Shown here piece after piece: positions 29,406 through 37,794 of a stretch of 64,000 bases of DNA. How positions within the stretch are numbered: the first letter of the stretch is position 1; each line of letters opens with the position of its first letter. The stretch lies in contig NZ_CABPRU010000001.1 in assembly GCF_902459705.1 (NCBI RefSeq), positions 744,001 to 808,000 of the forward strand. Reading direction: 5' to 3'. The position numbers were made by a program, and so were the translations under genes. This DNA comes from Pandoraea terrigena. Lineage in GTDB: Bacteria; Pseudomonadota; Gammaproteobacteria; Burkholderiales; Burkholderiaceae. Under the pieces are notes generated by a model. The model had not been told where the DNA came from, ran no database searches, and saw only the letters and a list, made by a program, of their open reading frames with translations.

Positions 29406-31742
29406 ATGAGAATGTTCTCCGCACTGGCGCTCGCGGCCAGTCTCGCGACGGCGCCGGCCTTTGCCGACGCGCCTGCGGCCCCGGATAACGGCGCTGCGCA
29501 CACGACCCCGGCGGCCATGCCGTCTCCCGCCGCCAAGCGGGCGTTCATCGACGATCTTATCGCGCACATGACGCTCGACGAGAAGGTTGGCCAGTTGCGC
29601 CTGATCAGCATCGGCTCGGACATGCCGCAGCCGCAGCTCATCAAGGAGATCGCCGCCGGTCACGTGGGGGGCACGTTCAACTCAGTCACCCGCGCCGACA
29701 ATCGCCCGCTGCAGGACGCAGCCGTCAAGCATAGCCGCCTGAAGATTCCGATCTTCTTCGCCTACGACATCGTGCATGGGCATCGCACCGTGTTTCCGAT
29801 CAGTCTCGGACTGGCGTCGAGCTGGGATATGTCGGTCGTGAAGCAAGCCGCCCGCGTGGCCGCCATCGAAGCGAGCGCCGACGGGCTGGACGCGACATTC
29901 GCGCCGATGGTCGATATCTCGCGTGATCCGCGCTGGGGGCGCACGTCGGAAGGTTTCGGCGAAGACCCGTACCTCGTCTCGCAAGCGGCGCGCGCGAGCG
30001 TGCAGGGATTCCAGGGCACGTCGCCGGCCAACCCGGACAGCCTGATGGCCTTCGTGAAGCATTTCGCGCTGTACGGCGCCGTCGAGGGCGGGCGCGACTA
30101 CAACGTTGTCGACATGAGTCCGATGCGCATGTACCAGGACTATCTGCCGCCGTACCGGGCCGGGATCGATGCGGGGGCGGGCGGCGTGATGATCGCGCTG
30201 AACTCCATCAACGGCACACCGGCCACGTCGAACAAGTGGCTGCTGCGCGATCTACTGCGTGACGAATGGGGCTTCAAGGGCGTGACCGTGAGCGATCACG
30301 GCGCGATCGAAGAACTGATGCGCCACGGCGTGGCGAAGGACGGCCGCGAGGCCGCGAAGCTGGCCATCGAGGCGGGCGTCGACATGAGCATGGCCGACGT
30401 GCAGTACCTCAAGCAATTGCCGGGGCTCGTGAAGTCGGGCGAGGTGCCGATGCGCGACATCGACGACGCGGTGCGCGAGGTCCTCGGCGCGAAATACGAC
30501 ATGGGCCTGTTTGCCGACCCGTATCGCCGGATCGGTAGCGCGGCGCAGGATCCGAAGGACGTGAACGCGCAGAGCCGTCTGCATCGCGACGCCGCGCGCG
30601 ACGCTGCGCGCAAGTCCATCGTTTTGCTGGAGAACCGGCACGACACGCTGCCGCTCGCCAAGGCGGGCAAGGTCGCGGTGATCGGCCCGCTCGCGGATGC
30701 GAAGATCGACATCCTCGGGAGCTGGTCGGCGGCGGGCGTGGCGACGCAGGCCGTTACCCTGCTGCAAGGCGTGCGCGACGCGCTCGGCCCGCAGGCGAAG
30801 GTGACCTATGCGCGCGGCGCGAACATCACCGACGACCCGCGCGTGGTGCAGTATCTCAACTTCCTCGATTGGGATGATCCGGAGGTCGTGCAGGACAAGC
30901 GAACGCCGCAGCAGATGATCGACGAAGCCGTGCAAGTCGCGCGCAACGCCGACACGCTGATCGTGGCGGTGGGTGAGGCGCGCGGCATGTCGCACGAGGC
31001 GTCGAGCCGCACGAGTCTGTCGTTGCCGGGCAGCCAATTGGCGCTGTTGCAGGCGCTCAAGGCGACCGGCAAGCCGCTGGTCGTGGTGCTGATGAACGGC
31101 CGCCCGCTCGATCTGAACTGGCCGAAGGCCAACGCCGACGCCATGCTCGAGACGTGGTACACAGGCACCGAAGGCGGCCACGCGATTGCGGACGTGCTGT
31201 TCGGCGACTACAACCCGTCGGGCAAGCTGCCGATCTCGTTCCCGCGCTCGATCGGTCAAATCCCGACCTACTACAACCAGTTGCGCATCGGCCGGCCGTT
31301 CACGCCGGGCAAGCCGGCCAACTACACGTCGCAATACTTCGAGGAAGACTCGGGCCCGTTGTATGCCTTCGGCTATGGCCTGAGCTACACCTCGTTCGCG
31401 GTGTCGAAGGTGACACTATCGGGCAAGACGCTCGCCCGCGGTGGCAAGCTCGATGCGAGCGTGACGGTGCGCAACACCGGCAAGCGCGAGGGGGCGACTG
31501 TCGTGCAGCTCTACCTGCAGGACGTTGTCGCGTCGATCGTGCGTCCCGTCAAGGAACTGAAGGGTTTCGAGAAGGTGAGCCTGAAGCCGGGCGAATCGCG
31601 CACCGTGCACTTCGCCATCGATGAAAACCTGCTGAAGTTCTACAACGCGAAGCTGCAATACGTGGCGGAACCCGGCGAGTTCAACGTGCAGATCGGGCTC
31701 GATTCACAACATGTCGAACAGGCGTCGTTCACGCTGCGGTAA
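29406..31742 (+). CDS. bglX: Periplasmic beta-glucosidase BglX (GH3)
   Basis: The 778-residue protein begins with a signal peptide (about 1-21, AFADA) and matches E. coli BglX throughout as I remember it. It hydrolyses terminal beta-linked glucose from glucans. The GH3 nucleophile Asp lies in GVTVSDHGAIEELMRHG; KHFALYGAVEGGRDYN carries the substrate-binding KH motif. The second GH3 domain has MSHEASSRTSLSLPGSQ, and the C-terminal fibronectin-like domain has NTGKREGATVVQLYLQD. It is divergent from opgG, so the pair could make and trim periplasmic glucans. Confidence 0.95.
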   Translation: MRMFSALALAASLATAPAFADAPAAPDNGAAHTTPAAMPSPAAKRAFIDDLIAHMTLDEKVGQLRLISIGSDMPQPQLIKEIAAGHVGGTFNSVTRADNRPLQDAAVKHSRLKIPIFFAYDIVHGHRTVFPISLGLASSWDMSVVKQAARVAAIEASADGLDATFAPMVDISRDPRWGRTSEGFGEDPYLVSQAARASVQGFQGTSPANPDSLMAFVKHFALYGAVEGGRDYNVVDMSPMRMYQDYLPPYRAGIDAGAGGVMIALNSINGTPATSNKWLLRDLLRDEWGFKGVTVSDHGAIEELMRHGVAKDGREAAKLAIEAGVDMSMADVQYLKQLPGLVKSGEVPMRDIDDAVREVLGAKYDMGLFADPYRRIGSAAQDPKDVNAQSRLHRDAARDAARKSIVLLENRHDTLPLAKAGKVAVIGPLADAKIDILGSWSAAGVATQAVTLLQGVRDALGPQAKVTYARGANITDDPRVVQYLNFLDWDDPEVVQDKRTPQQMIDEAVQVARNADTLIVAVGEARGMSHEASSRTSLSLPGSQLALLQALKATGKPLVVVLMNGRPLDLNWPKANADAMLETWYTGTEGGHAIADVLFGDYNPSGKLPISFPRSIGQIPTYYNQLRIGRPFTPGKPANYTSQYFEEDSGPLYAFGYGLSYTSFAVSKVTLSGKTLARGGKLDASVTVRNTGKREGATVVQLYLQDVVASIVRPVKELKGFEKVSLKPGESRTVHFAIDENLLKFYNAKLQYVAEPGEFNVQIGLDSQHVEQASFTLR

Positions 31743-31757
31743 TGGCGTAGCGACGTA

Positions 31758-31786
31758 GCAGCGCGCCGCACGTCGCGGCGTGCTGT
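31758..31786. terminator. Hairpin between bglX and the convergent LysR gene
   Basis: GCAGCGCGCCGC pairs with GCGGCGTGCTGT across ACGTC with one mismatch. It fills the short space between two convergent genes; no T-run is seen. Confidence 0.4.
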
Positions 31787-31797
31787 CGCGACGTGAC

Positions 31798-32709
31798 TCA
31801 CGCCGGCGTCTGGAATTCCTCGCGGAGGAATTCCACGCAGGCGCGGACCTTGGCCGAAGACGCCACGCGAGACGGATACACGGCCCAGACGTTGGCCGGT
31901 TGTGTCACGTCGGGCAGTACCTGCACCAGATCCCCGCGCGCGATGAGCGCGCCCACGTCCCACATCGACCGCAGCACGATCCCCTGTCCGTCGAGCGCCC
32001 ACTGCACGGCCACTTCGCCGTGGTTCGTCGACAGCGGCCCCGTCACCTTGAGGGCCACCGCCTCGCCACGCTGTTGCAGCCGCCACATGCCGAACGGATG
32101 ATCGCGCTCCTTGATGACGATGCACGCATGGCCGGCCAGGTCGCTCAATTGACGCGGCGTGCCCTGCGCCTCGAGGTAGGCACGCGATGCGCACAGTACC
32201 CGATGATTGTCCGCGAGCTTGCGAGCGATCAGATGCGGCGCGATGTCGTCGCCGATGCGCACGTCGAGGTCGTACCCCTCCGCCGCCACGTCGACGATCC
32301 GGTCGAACAGGTCCAGTCGTACATTGAGTTGTGGATACCGCGCACGCAGCCGCGACATGGCGGGCGCCACGGCATGCCGCCCGAAGCCGAAGCTGCTCGA
32401 CACCCGCAGCGTGCCGCGCGGCACCTGCCGCGTGCTGGAGACGTCCTCGATCAAGTGGTTCACGTCGTCGAGAATTTTTTCCGCCCAGGCGTACACCCGT
32501 TCCCCGGCATCGGTGATGGCGACACGCCGCGTCGAGCGATGCAGCAAGCGCGTGCCGAGGTCGGCTTCGAGCATGCCGACGCGCTTGCTCACATACGCGG
32601 GCGAGACGCCCAGCGCTTCGGCTGCCGCCGAGAAGCTGGCGCGGCGGGCGACCTGGCAGAACACGCGCAGATCGTCGAGGTTTGGGTTGCCGGGGAGGGG
32701 TTTATTCAC
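31798..32709 (-). CDS. LysR-family regulator (DmlR/TtdR-like)
   Basis: This 303-residue protein has an N-terminal LysR helix-turn-helix (NLDDLRVFCQVARRASFSAA, then VSPAYVSKRVGMLEADLG) and an effector domain with VDVAAEGYDLDVRIGD, a feature of the DmlR group. It is divergent from the tartrate/D-malate dehydrogenase gene 95 bases away, so it most likely activates that gene with tartrate or D-malate as effector. The start is taken as the GTG at 32709, which gives the normal N-terminus, but no good Shine-Dalgarno is present and the start codon lies in a palindrome. Confidence 0.82.
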   Translation of the reverse strand: MNKPLPGNPNLDDLRVFCQVARRASFSAAAEALGVSPAYVSKRVGMLEADLGTRLLHRSTRRVAITDAGERVYAWAEKILDDVNHLIEDVSSTRQVPRGTLRVSSSFGFGRHAVAPAMSRLRARYPQLNVRLDLFDRIVDVAAEGYDLDVRIGDDIAPHLIARKLADNHRVLCASRAYLEAQGTPRQLSDLAGHACIVIKERDHPFGMWRLQQRGEAVALKVTGPLSTNHGEVAVQWALDGQGIVLRSMWDVGALIARGDLVQVLPDVTQPANVWAVYPSRVASSAKVRACVEFLREEFQTPA

Positions 32710-32717
32710 GATTCGTG
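32707..32717. promoter_or_regulatory. LysR-type dyad overlapping the regulator's start codon
   Basis: CACGA and TCGTG are perfect arms around one T, extended imperfectly to ATTCACG/CGTGGAT. The site covers the GTG start of the LysR gene, which suggests autorepression; it lies 88 bases before the divergent dehydrogenase gene. Confidence 0.45.
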
Positions 32718-32804
32718 GATAGTGGATTAACCGATTGAGGGATTTTATCCGGGATGGAATGGAATAACCTAGCGTCATTGTTCCAACCTCAGGAGAGACA
32801 GACC

Positions 32805-33914
32805 ATGACCGACACGTCCCAGCGCCCTGCGCGTCCGTTCAAGATCGCCGTGATTCCGGGTGACGGTATCGGCAAGGAGGTGATGCCCGAAGGGCTGCGC
32901 GTGCTCGACGCCGCCTGCCAGCGCTTTGGCATTCCCATCGACTACCAGCACATCGAGTGGGCGAGCTGCGACTACTACGCCAAGCATGGTCAGATGATGC
33001 CGGACGACTGGAAGCAGCAGCTCGACGGCGTCGACGCCATTCTGTTCGGTGCGGTGGGCTGGCCCGAGACGGTGCCCGACCATATCTCGCTGTGGGGGTC
33101 GCTGCTCAAGTTCCGTCGCGAGTTCGACCAGTACATCAACCTGCGTCCGGCGCGTCTGTTTGACGGTGTGCCGTCACCGCTGGCGGGCCGCGAGTCAGGC
33201 GATATCGACTTCATGATCGTGCGCGAGAACACCGAAGGCGAGTACTCGTCCGTCGGCGGCGTGATGTTCGAAGGCACGGAGCGCGAGTTCGTCGTGCAGG
33301 AGTCGATCTTCACGCGGCACGGCACGGAGCGCGTGCTGAAGTTTGCGTTCGATCTGGCCCGGCAGCGCGAGCGCAAGCATGTGACGGTGGCGACCAAGAG
33401 CAATGGCATTTCGATCTCGATGCCGTGGTGGGACAAGCGCGCGGCCGAGACGGCGGCGAAGTATCCCGACATCACGTGGGACAAGCAGCACATCGACATT
33501 CTGTGCGCGCGTTTCGTGCTCAATCCGGATCGCTTCGACGTGGTGGTCGCGTCGAATCTGTTCGGCGACATCCTGTCGGACCTGGGTCCGGCCTGCACCG
33601 GCACCATCGGCATCGCGCCGTCGGGCAACCTGAATCCGGAAGGCAAATTCCCGTCGCTGTTCGAACCGGTGCACGGCTCGGCGCCGGATATCGCGGGCAA
33701 GAACATCGCCAACCCGATCGGCATGATCTGGACCGCTGCGATGATGCTCGACTTTGTCGGCCGTGGCGAAGGCCGGGCGTGCGAGGCGCACGACGCGATC
33801 CTCGCGGCGATCACGCATGTCATCAAGTCGGGGCCGCGCACCGGCGACATGGGCGGGCAGGCGAACACGACCGAAGTCGGTCAGGCGATTGCCGCCGTGG
33901 TCAGCGCGGGTTGA
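32805..33914 (+). CDS. ttuC: Tartrate dehydrogenase / D-malate dehydrogenase (TtuC/DmlA family)
   Basis: The 369-residue protein is a metal- and NAD-dependent beta-decarboxylating dehydrogenase related to isopropylmalate dehydrogenase. It has the family start FKIAVIPGDGIGKEVMPEG, the substrate-binding Arg segments, IVRENTEGEYSSVGG, the Mg-binding Asp segment NLFGDILSDLGPA, and the NAD motif FEPVHGSAPDIAGKNIANPI. TtuC oxidises tartrate or decarboxylates D-malate. AGGAGAG lies 8 bases before the ATG at 32805. The divergent LysR regulator fits a D-malate/tartrate operon. Which substrate is preferred cannot be decided by eye. Confidence 0.88.
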   Translation: MTDTSQRPARPFKIAVIPGDGIGKEVMPEGLRVLDAACQRFGIPIDYQHIEWASCDYYAKHGQMMPDDWKQQLDGVDAILFGAVGWPETVPDHISLWGSLLKFRREFDQYINLRPARLFDGVPSPLAGRESGDIDFMIVRENTEGEYSSVGGVMFEGTEREFVVQESIFTRHGTERVLKFAFDLARQRERKHVTVATKSNGISISMPWWDKRAAETAAKYPDITWDKQHIDILCARFVLNPDRFDVVVASNLFGDILSDLGPACTGTIGIAPSGNLNPEGKFPSLFEPVHGSAPDIAGKNIANPIGMIWTAAMMLDFVGRGEGRACEAHDAILAAITHVIKSGPRTGDMGGQANTTEVGQAIAAVVSAG

Positions 33915-33996
33915 GCCGGAGAGCGCGGTCGCGGTTGCCGCGACCGCGCGGATGTGTGATGTGTCGTGCGGGCCGCGTGACGCGGGAGCCGCCCGC

Positions 33997-34920
33997 TCAC
34001 GCGCCCGCGCGCTGCAACACCCGTTCGCCGCCGAAGGCGCGCGCGCGCGGCGCGTCGACACGTTCGCGCAGCAGCGCCACGGCGCGTTGCGCGCGCGCGG
34101 ACAGCGGCCACTCGGCGCGATGGATCAGCCACAGCGTGTCGACCACCGGCGGGCCGCAGTCCACCACGCGAATGGCCGCCTGCGACGCGAACGCCTGCCG
34201 CGCGTATTGCGGAATGATGGTGAAACCCAGCCCACGCGCAACGTATTCGAGAATCAGGCTGATCTGGTTCGTGCAGCCCCGGCACGGCAGGCTCTGTACG
34301 CCGGGGTTGCCCGGAAAGCGACGGCTCAACAAGCGCGTCGACATCGCCTCGCCGTCCGGATGATCGATGTACCCGATGCGCTTCAGGTCTTCCCACTTGT
34401 GCACGTCCTCCCCCGCCGGGACCACGAGTTCGAGCGGCTCCTGCGTGAACGGTGTGGCCGCAAGCCGCGGATCGTCCGGCCGCAACGTCACCAAGCCCAG
34501 TTCGAAACGGTTCTGCAACACGCCTTCGAGCACCTCGCGGTCGGGTGCGAAGCGGTGTTGCACGACCATCGCCGGGTTGGCCTTCTGCATGTCGAGCAGG
34601 ATGGGACACAGATATAGCCCGATGCTGCCCGGCGTGATGAGCGTGATCTCGCCGCATTCGTCGTCCGCATCGTCCAGCCGCGAGCGCAGATGCCGGGCCG
34701 CGCACTCGACTTCGCGGCAGTAGGTCAGCAGCGCCTGTCCAGCAGGCGTGAGTTCAATGGCGCGCGGGCGCCGCACCAGCAACGGCCCGAACTCCGCTTC
34801 GAGATGCTTCACGTGCTGACTCACGGCCGCCTGCGTGAGTCCGAGCCGGTCGGCGGTGCGCGTGAAGTTACCCAACTCGGCGAGTGTCGCGAACGATTTG
34901 AGCCATTGGGGATTTACCAT
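33997..34920 (-). CDS. LysR-family regulator divergent from an Old Yellow Enzyme
   Basis: This 307-residue LysR protein has the helix-turn-helix NPQWLKSFATLAELGNFTRT with LTQAAVSQHVKHLEAEFG, and an effector domain with IGLYLCPILLDMQKANPAM. Two Cys in SLPCRGCTNQ of the effector domain are unusual and could sense redox or electrophiles, but that is speculation. It is divergent from the OYE gene, and a perfect palindrome lies just above its start, so it probably controls both genes. Confidence 0.83.
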   Translation of the reverse strand: MVNPQWLKSFATLAELGNFTRTADRLGLTQAAVSQHVKHLEAEFGPLLVRRPRAIELTPAGQALLTYCREVECAARHLRSRLDDADDECGEITLITPGSIGLYLCPILLDMQKANPAMVVQHRFAPDREVLEGVLQNRFELGLVTLRPDDPRLAATPFTQEPLELVVPAGEDVHKWEDLKRIGYIDHPDGEAMSTRLLSRRFPGNPGVQSLPCRGCTNQISLILEYVARGLGFTIIPQYARQAFASQAAIRVVDCGPPVVDTLWLIHRAEWPLSARAQRAVALLRERVDAPRARAFGGERVLQRAGA

Positions 34921-34929
34921 AATGAACTG

Positions 34930-34944
34930 TTATCAATTTGATAA
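34930..34944. promoter_or_regulatory. LysR box, perfect palindrome
   Basis: TTATCA and TGATAA flank ATT, containing the classic T-N11-A LysR motif (ATCAATTTGAT core). It sits 10 bases upstream of the LysR start and 156 bases before the divergent OYE gene. Confidence 0.65.
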
Positions 34945-35099
34945 TGTGTTGGTGGTTTTCATTATACAGATGTGCGACTAACATGGCGCTTGTCGACCTT
35001 GCGCGGTCGGCGCGCTGCGAAACTCGGGCATCCGAATACCGGCATCCGTTGCGTCCTTCGTCCGCCAGCGCCGCTTCCCCAGACTCCAAGAGAATCCCC

Positions 35100-36206
35100 A
35101 TGTCCGCCCTGTTTTCCCCGTTCGAACTGAAAAGCGTCAAGCTGCGCAACCGCGTGGCCATTCCGCCGATGTGCCAGTACAGCGCCGTCGAGGGCGTCAT
35201 CAACGACTGGCACCTCGCCCATTACGCCGGTCTGGCGCGTGGCGGCGCCGGGCTGGTGATCGTCGAGGCGACCGCCGTCTCGCCTGAAGGCCGTATCTCC
35301 CCGGGATGTACGGGACTGTGGAACGACGAGCAGGCGCAAGGCATGGCGCGCATTGCGTCGGCCATCAAGGCGCACGGCGCGGTGCCCGGCATCCAGATCG
35401 CGCACGCCGGTCGCAAGGCCAGCGCCAACCGCCCCTGGGAGGGCGACGACCACATCGGTGAGGATGATTCGCGCGGCTGGCCGACGATCTCGCCGTCGGC
35501 AGTCGCTTTCGGTGCGCATCTCGGCAAGGTGCCCAAGGCGATGACGCTGGACGACATCGAACGGGTGAAAGCCGACTTCGTGGCGGCCGCGCGCCGGGCG
35601 CTGGCGGCGGGCTTCGAATGGCTCGAATTGCACTTTGCGCACGGCTATCTGGCGCAGAGCTTCTTCTCGGTGCATGCGAACCATCGCGACGATGCCTATG
35701 GCGGCGACCTCGCGGGCCGCAGCCGCTTCCTGCGCGAGACGCTCGCCGCCGTGCGCGAGGTGTGGCCCGAGCATCTGCCGCTCACGGCGCGTTTCGGCGT
35801 GATCGAGTACGACGGCCGCGATGACGAGACGCTGGCGGAATCGATCGCGCTAACACGCCAGATGCGTGAGGGCGGTCTCGATCTGCTCAACGTAAGCGTC
35901 GGTTTCTCGACGCCCGCCGCGAATATTCCGTGGGGCTCGGCGTTCCTCGCGCCGATTGCCGAACGCGTCAAGAAGGAAGCCGGCATCGCCGTGGCGTCGT
36001 CGTGGAGCATCGACGATCCGCATGCGGCGGAGCGCGTGGTGGCCGACGGCCAGATGGATCTCGTGATGATTGGCCGTGCGCTGCTGGCTAACCCGCACTG
36101 GCCGTACTACGCGGCGCGCGAACTCGACGTGGCGCGTCCATCGTGGGTGCTGCCCGCCCCGTATGCGCACTGGCTCGAACGCTATCGCGTGCAACGCGCG
36201 GCTTGA
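35100..36206 (+). CDS. NADH:flavin oxidoreductase, Old Yellow Enzyme (YqjM/thermophilic-like class)
   Basis: The 368-residue FMN protein reduces activated C=C bonds of enones or other electrophiles using NAD(P)H. Family marks are LFSPFELKSVKLRNRVAIPP, PMCQYSAVEG, the FMN/substrate motif IAHAGRKAS, LHFAHGYLAQSFFSVHANHR, and phosphate-binding DLVMIGRALLANPHWPYYAA. The Cys in PPMCQYS marks the YqjM class. The start at 35100 gives the family N-terminus; the frame is open above it. The divergent LysR gene suggests induction by an electrophile or its substrate. Confidence 0.9.
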   Translation: MSALFSPFELKSVKLRNRVAIPPMCQYSAVEGVINDWHLAHYAGLARGGAGLVIVEATAVSPEGRISPGCTGLWNDEQAQGMARIASAIKAHGAVPGIQIAHAGRKASANRPWEGDDHIGEDDSRGWPTISPSAVAFGAHLGKVPKAMTLDDIERVKADFVAAARRALAAGFEWLELHFAHGYLAQSFFSVHANHRDDAYGGDLAGRSRFLRETLAAVREVWPEHLPLTARFGVIEYDGRDDETLAESIALTRQMREGGLDLLNVSVGFSTPAANIPWGSAFLAPIAERVKKEAGIAVASSWSIDDPHAAERVVADGQMDLVMIGRALLANPHWPYYAARELDVARPSWVLPAPYAHWLERYRVQRAA

Positions 36207-36277
36207 TGGCGAGTCACGCGACGTGAGGCGATGCATGAGGCGTCGCCCGCGTGTCGTGGCATGAGAAGCCCCCTGAA

Positions 36278-36315
36278 CAACGCCCCCGTACCTCGGATGA
36301 GGCACGGGGGCGTTG
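36278..36315. terminator. Strong hairpin between OYE and the EAL gene
   Basis: CAACGCCCCCGT pairs perfectly with ACGGGGGCGTTG, and CCTC with GAGG inside. It lies between convergent genes and probably ends transcripts from both sides. T-runs are missing. Confidence 0.65.
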
Positions 36316-36344
36316 GCATGTCAGCGCGGTGCTATCGCTCGCCG

Positions 36345-37595
36345 TTACCAGTTGATATCGACGCAGAGGACGTGCAGGCCCTGCCTGGCGGGCGTGGCGA
36401 TGGAGGCGGTCACGCACAGGTGAGCCTCGTTGATCGAGAGATAGGGCGAGGTGAAGTGCACTTCGCCGGGCGCGCGCATGGCTTCGATGAAATACGGACG
36501 CCGTGCCCAGTTCGCTCCCTCGGAATGCAGCAGCGGCCGGAAACGCTTGGCGCGCTGCGACGAATGGTTGTGCGGCAGCACGTTGTCGCCGATCTGGCGT
36601 CCGGCGGCATCGAGCAAGAAGCAGCGCGCCGCATCGGGCAGCGCGAGCAGGTCGTGCGTGGCGTGTTTGATGTCCTGCCCCTGGGCCAAGTGCGCGGCGG
36701 CGGCCTCGATGCCCGCCACATACGGCGCAAGCCGCGCGTGCTCGGCGCGTTCGCGTTCGACCAGTTGCGTGCGAAGTGCCGACGAGAGGGCGTCCATGCG
36801 CTCGGCGGCAACCTTCGGCTGCACGGGATCGACGTCCGGGCCCGCGAAGTATTGCCCCTGCACGAAGTCGACATTGCACTCCAGGGCGATCAGCGCTTCG
36901 CGATCCGTCGTGAGGCCGCCCATCATCACCAGTTGTCCCGATTCGTGCAACAGTGACACGAGTCCTGGCAGCACGCGCGCCAGATGCGATTGCTCGGTCG
37001 CCTGCGCGAGAATGCCGCGATCGAGCACCACGATGTCAGGTCGCAGATCCCATACCCGGTCGATGTTCGAATGCTTGGCACCGAAGCCGCCCAGCGCGAT
37101 CAGGAAGCCCGCCTTGCGAAGACTGCCGACGATGGCGCCGAAGCGCGGGGTGTCGCCGCCCGCCTGTTCGGGCACTTCGAGCACCACGCGTTGCGGCGAC
37201 AGGCCGATGGCCTTGAGCGTGGCGATGAGCGCGTCGCCGTAGACGGTGTCCATCAGGGCGGCCGGGTGCAGGCTCAGGAAAATCCACGCGTCGCGCCCGT
37301 CGAATTCCTGGAAGTTGCCCAGATGCAGCGATTCGGCAAGCCGGCCCAGTTCGAGCATGTCGCCGTGCCGTGCCGCCAACGTGAAGACCTCGTGCGACGG
37401 GGTGTGTCGGCCTTGCGCGTCGTGCGCGCGCAGGGAGGCGTGATAGCCGATGGCGCGCCGGTGCGAAACCGAGAAAACCGGCTGGAAGACGCTGCAGATC
37501 GTGAAATCGCCGTAAATGACGATGCGCCGGCCGTCGTCGGCTGCCGTCAAACGGGGCGGCAGCAAACCGGGGGCGTCGAGATCGATCATGGTCAT
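36345..37595 (-). CDS. Degenerate EAL-domain protein with a C-terminal sensory domain
   Basis: The 416-residue protein has an EAL fold (about residues 30-255) and a C-terminal domain of about 150 residues that looks like a GAF/Cache-type sensor. Catalytic residues are lost: the EAL Glu is His (AIGYHASLR), the N of NxS is missing (IFLSLHP), the DDFGTG motif reads GGFGAK, the KxD Lys is Val (VVLDRG), and the second Glu motif reads MGGLTT. It should not hydrolyse cyclic di-GMP but may bind it or a partner. The frame runs to 37646 with a TTG; ATG 37595 is my choice, with no strong Shine-Dalgarno. It stands alone. Confidence 0.75.
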   Translation of the reverse strand: MTMIDLDAPGLLPPRLTAADDGRRIVIYGDFTICSVFQPVFSVSHRRAIGYHASLRAHDAQGRHTPSHEVFTLAARHGDMLELGRLAESLHLGNFQEFDGRDAWIFLSLHPAALMDTVYGDALIATLKAIGLSPQRVVLEVPEQAGGDTPRFGAIVGSLRKAGFLIALGGFGAKHSNIDRVWDLRPDIVVLDRGILAQATEQSHLARVLPGLVSLLHESGQLVMMGGLTTDREALIALECNVDFVQGQYFAGPDVDPVQPKVAAERMDALSSALRTQLVERERAEHARLAPYVAGIEAAAAHLAQGQDIKHATHDLLALPDAARCFLLDAAGRQIGDNVLPHNHSSQRAKRFRPLLHSEGANWARRPYFIEAMRAPGEVHFTSPYLSINEAHLCVTASIATPARQGLHVLCVDINW

Positions 37596-37794
37596 GGTAG
37601 GGACGGGCGCGGGGGCGGCATGGTTAGATACAGAATAGATGAGCAAGAAGCATGCTCAAAGGCGCCCAGCGGCGCCGCCGCTATTGTCCATGATTTTCCG
37701 CGATTTTACGCCCGGGGGGCGACGCATCGCACCAGCATGCGCCGCCTTTGCACCAAACCTGGGCCCGGGCGTCAGGGCGCCTGCAACCGCGCCT

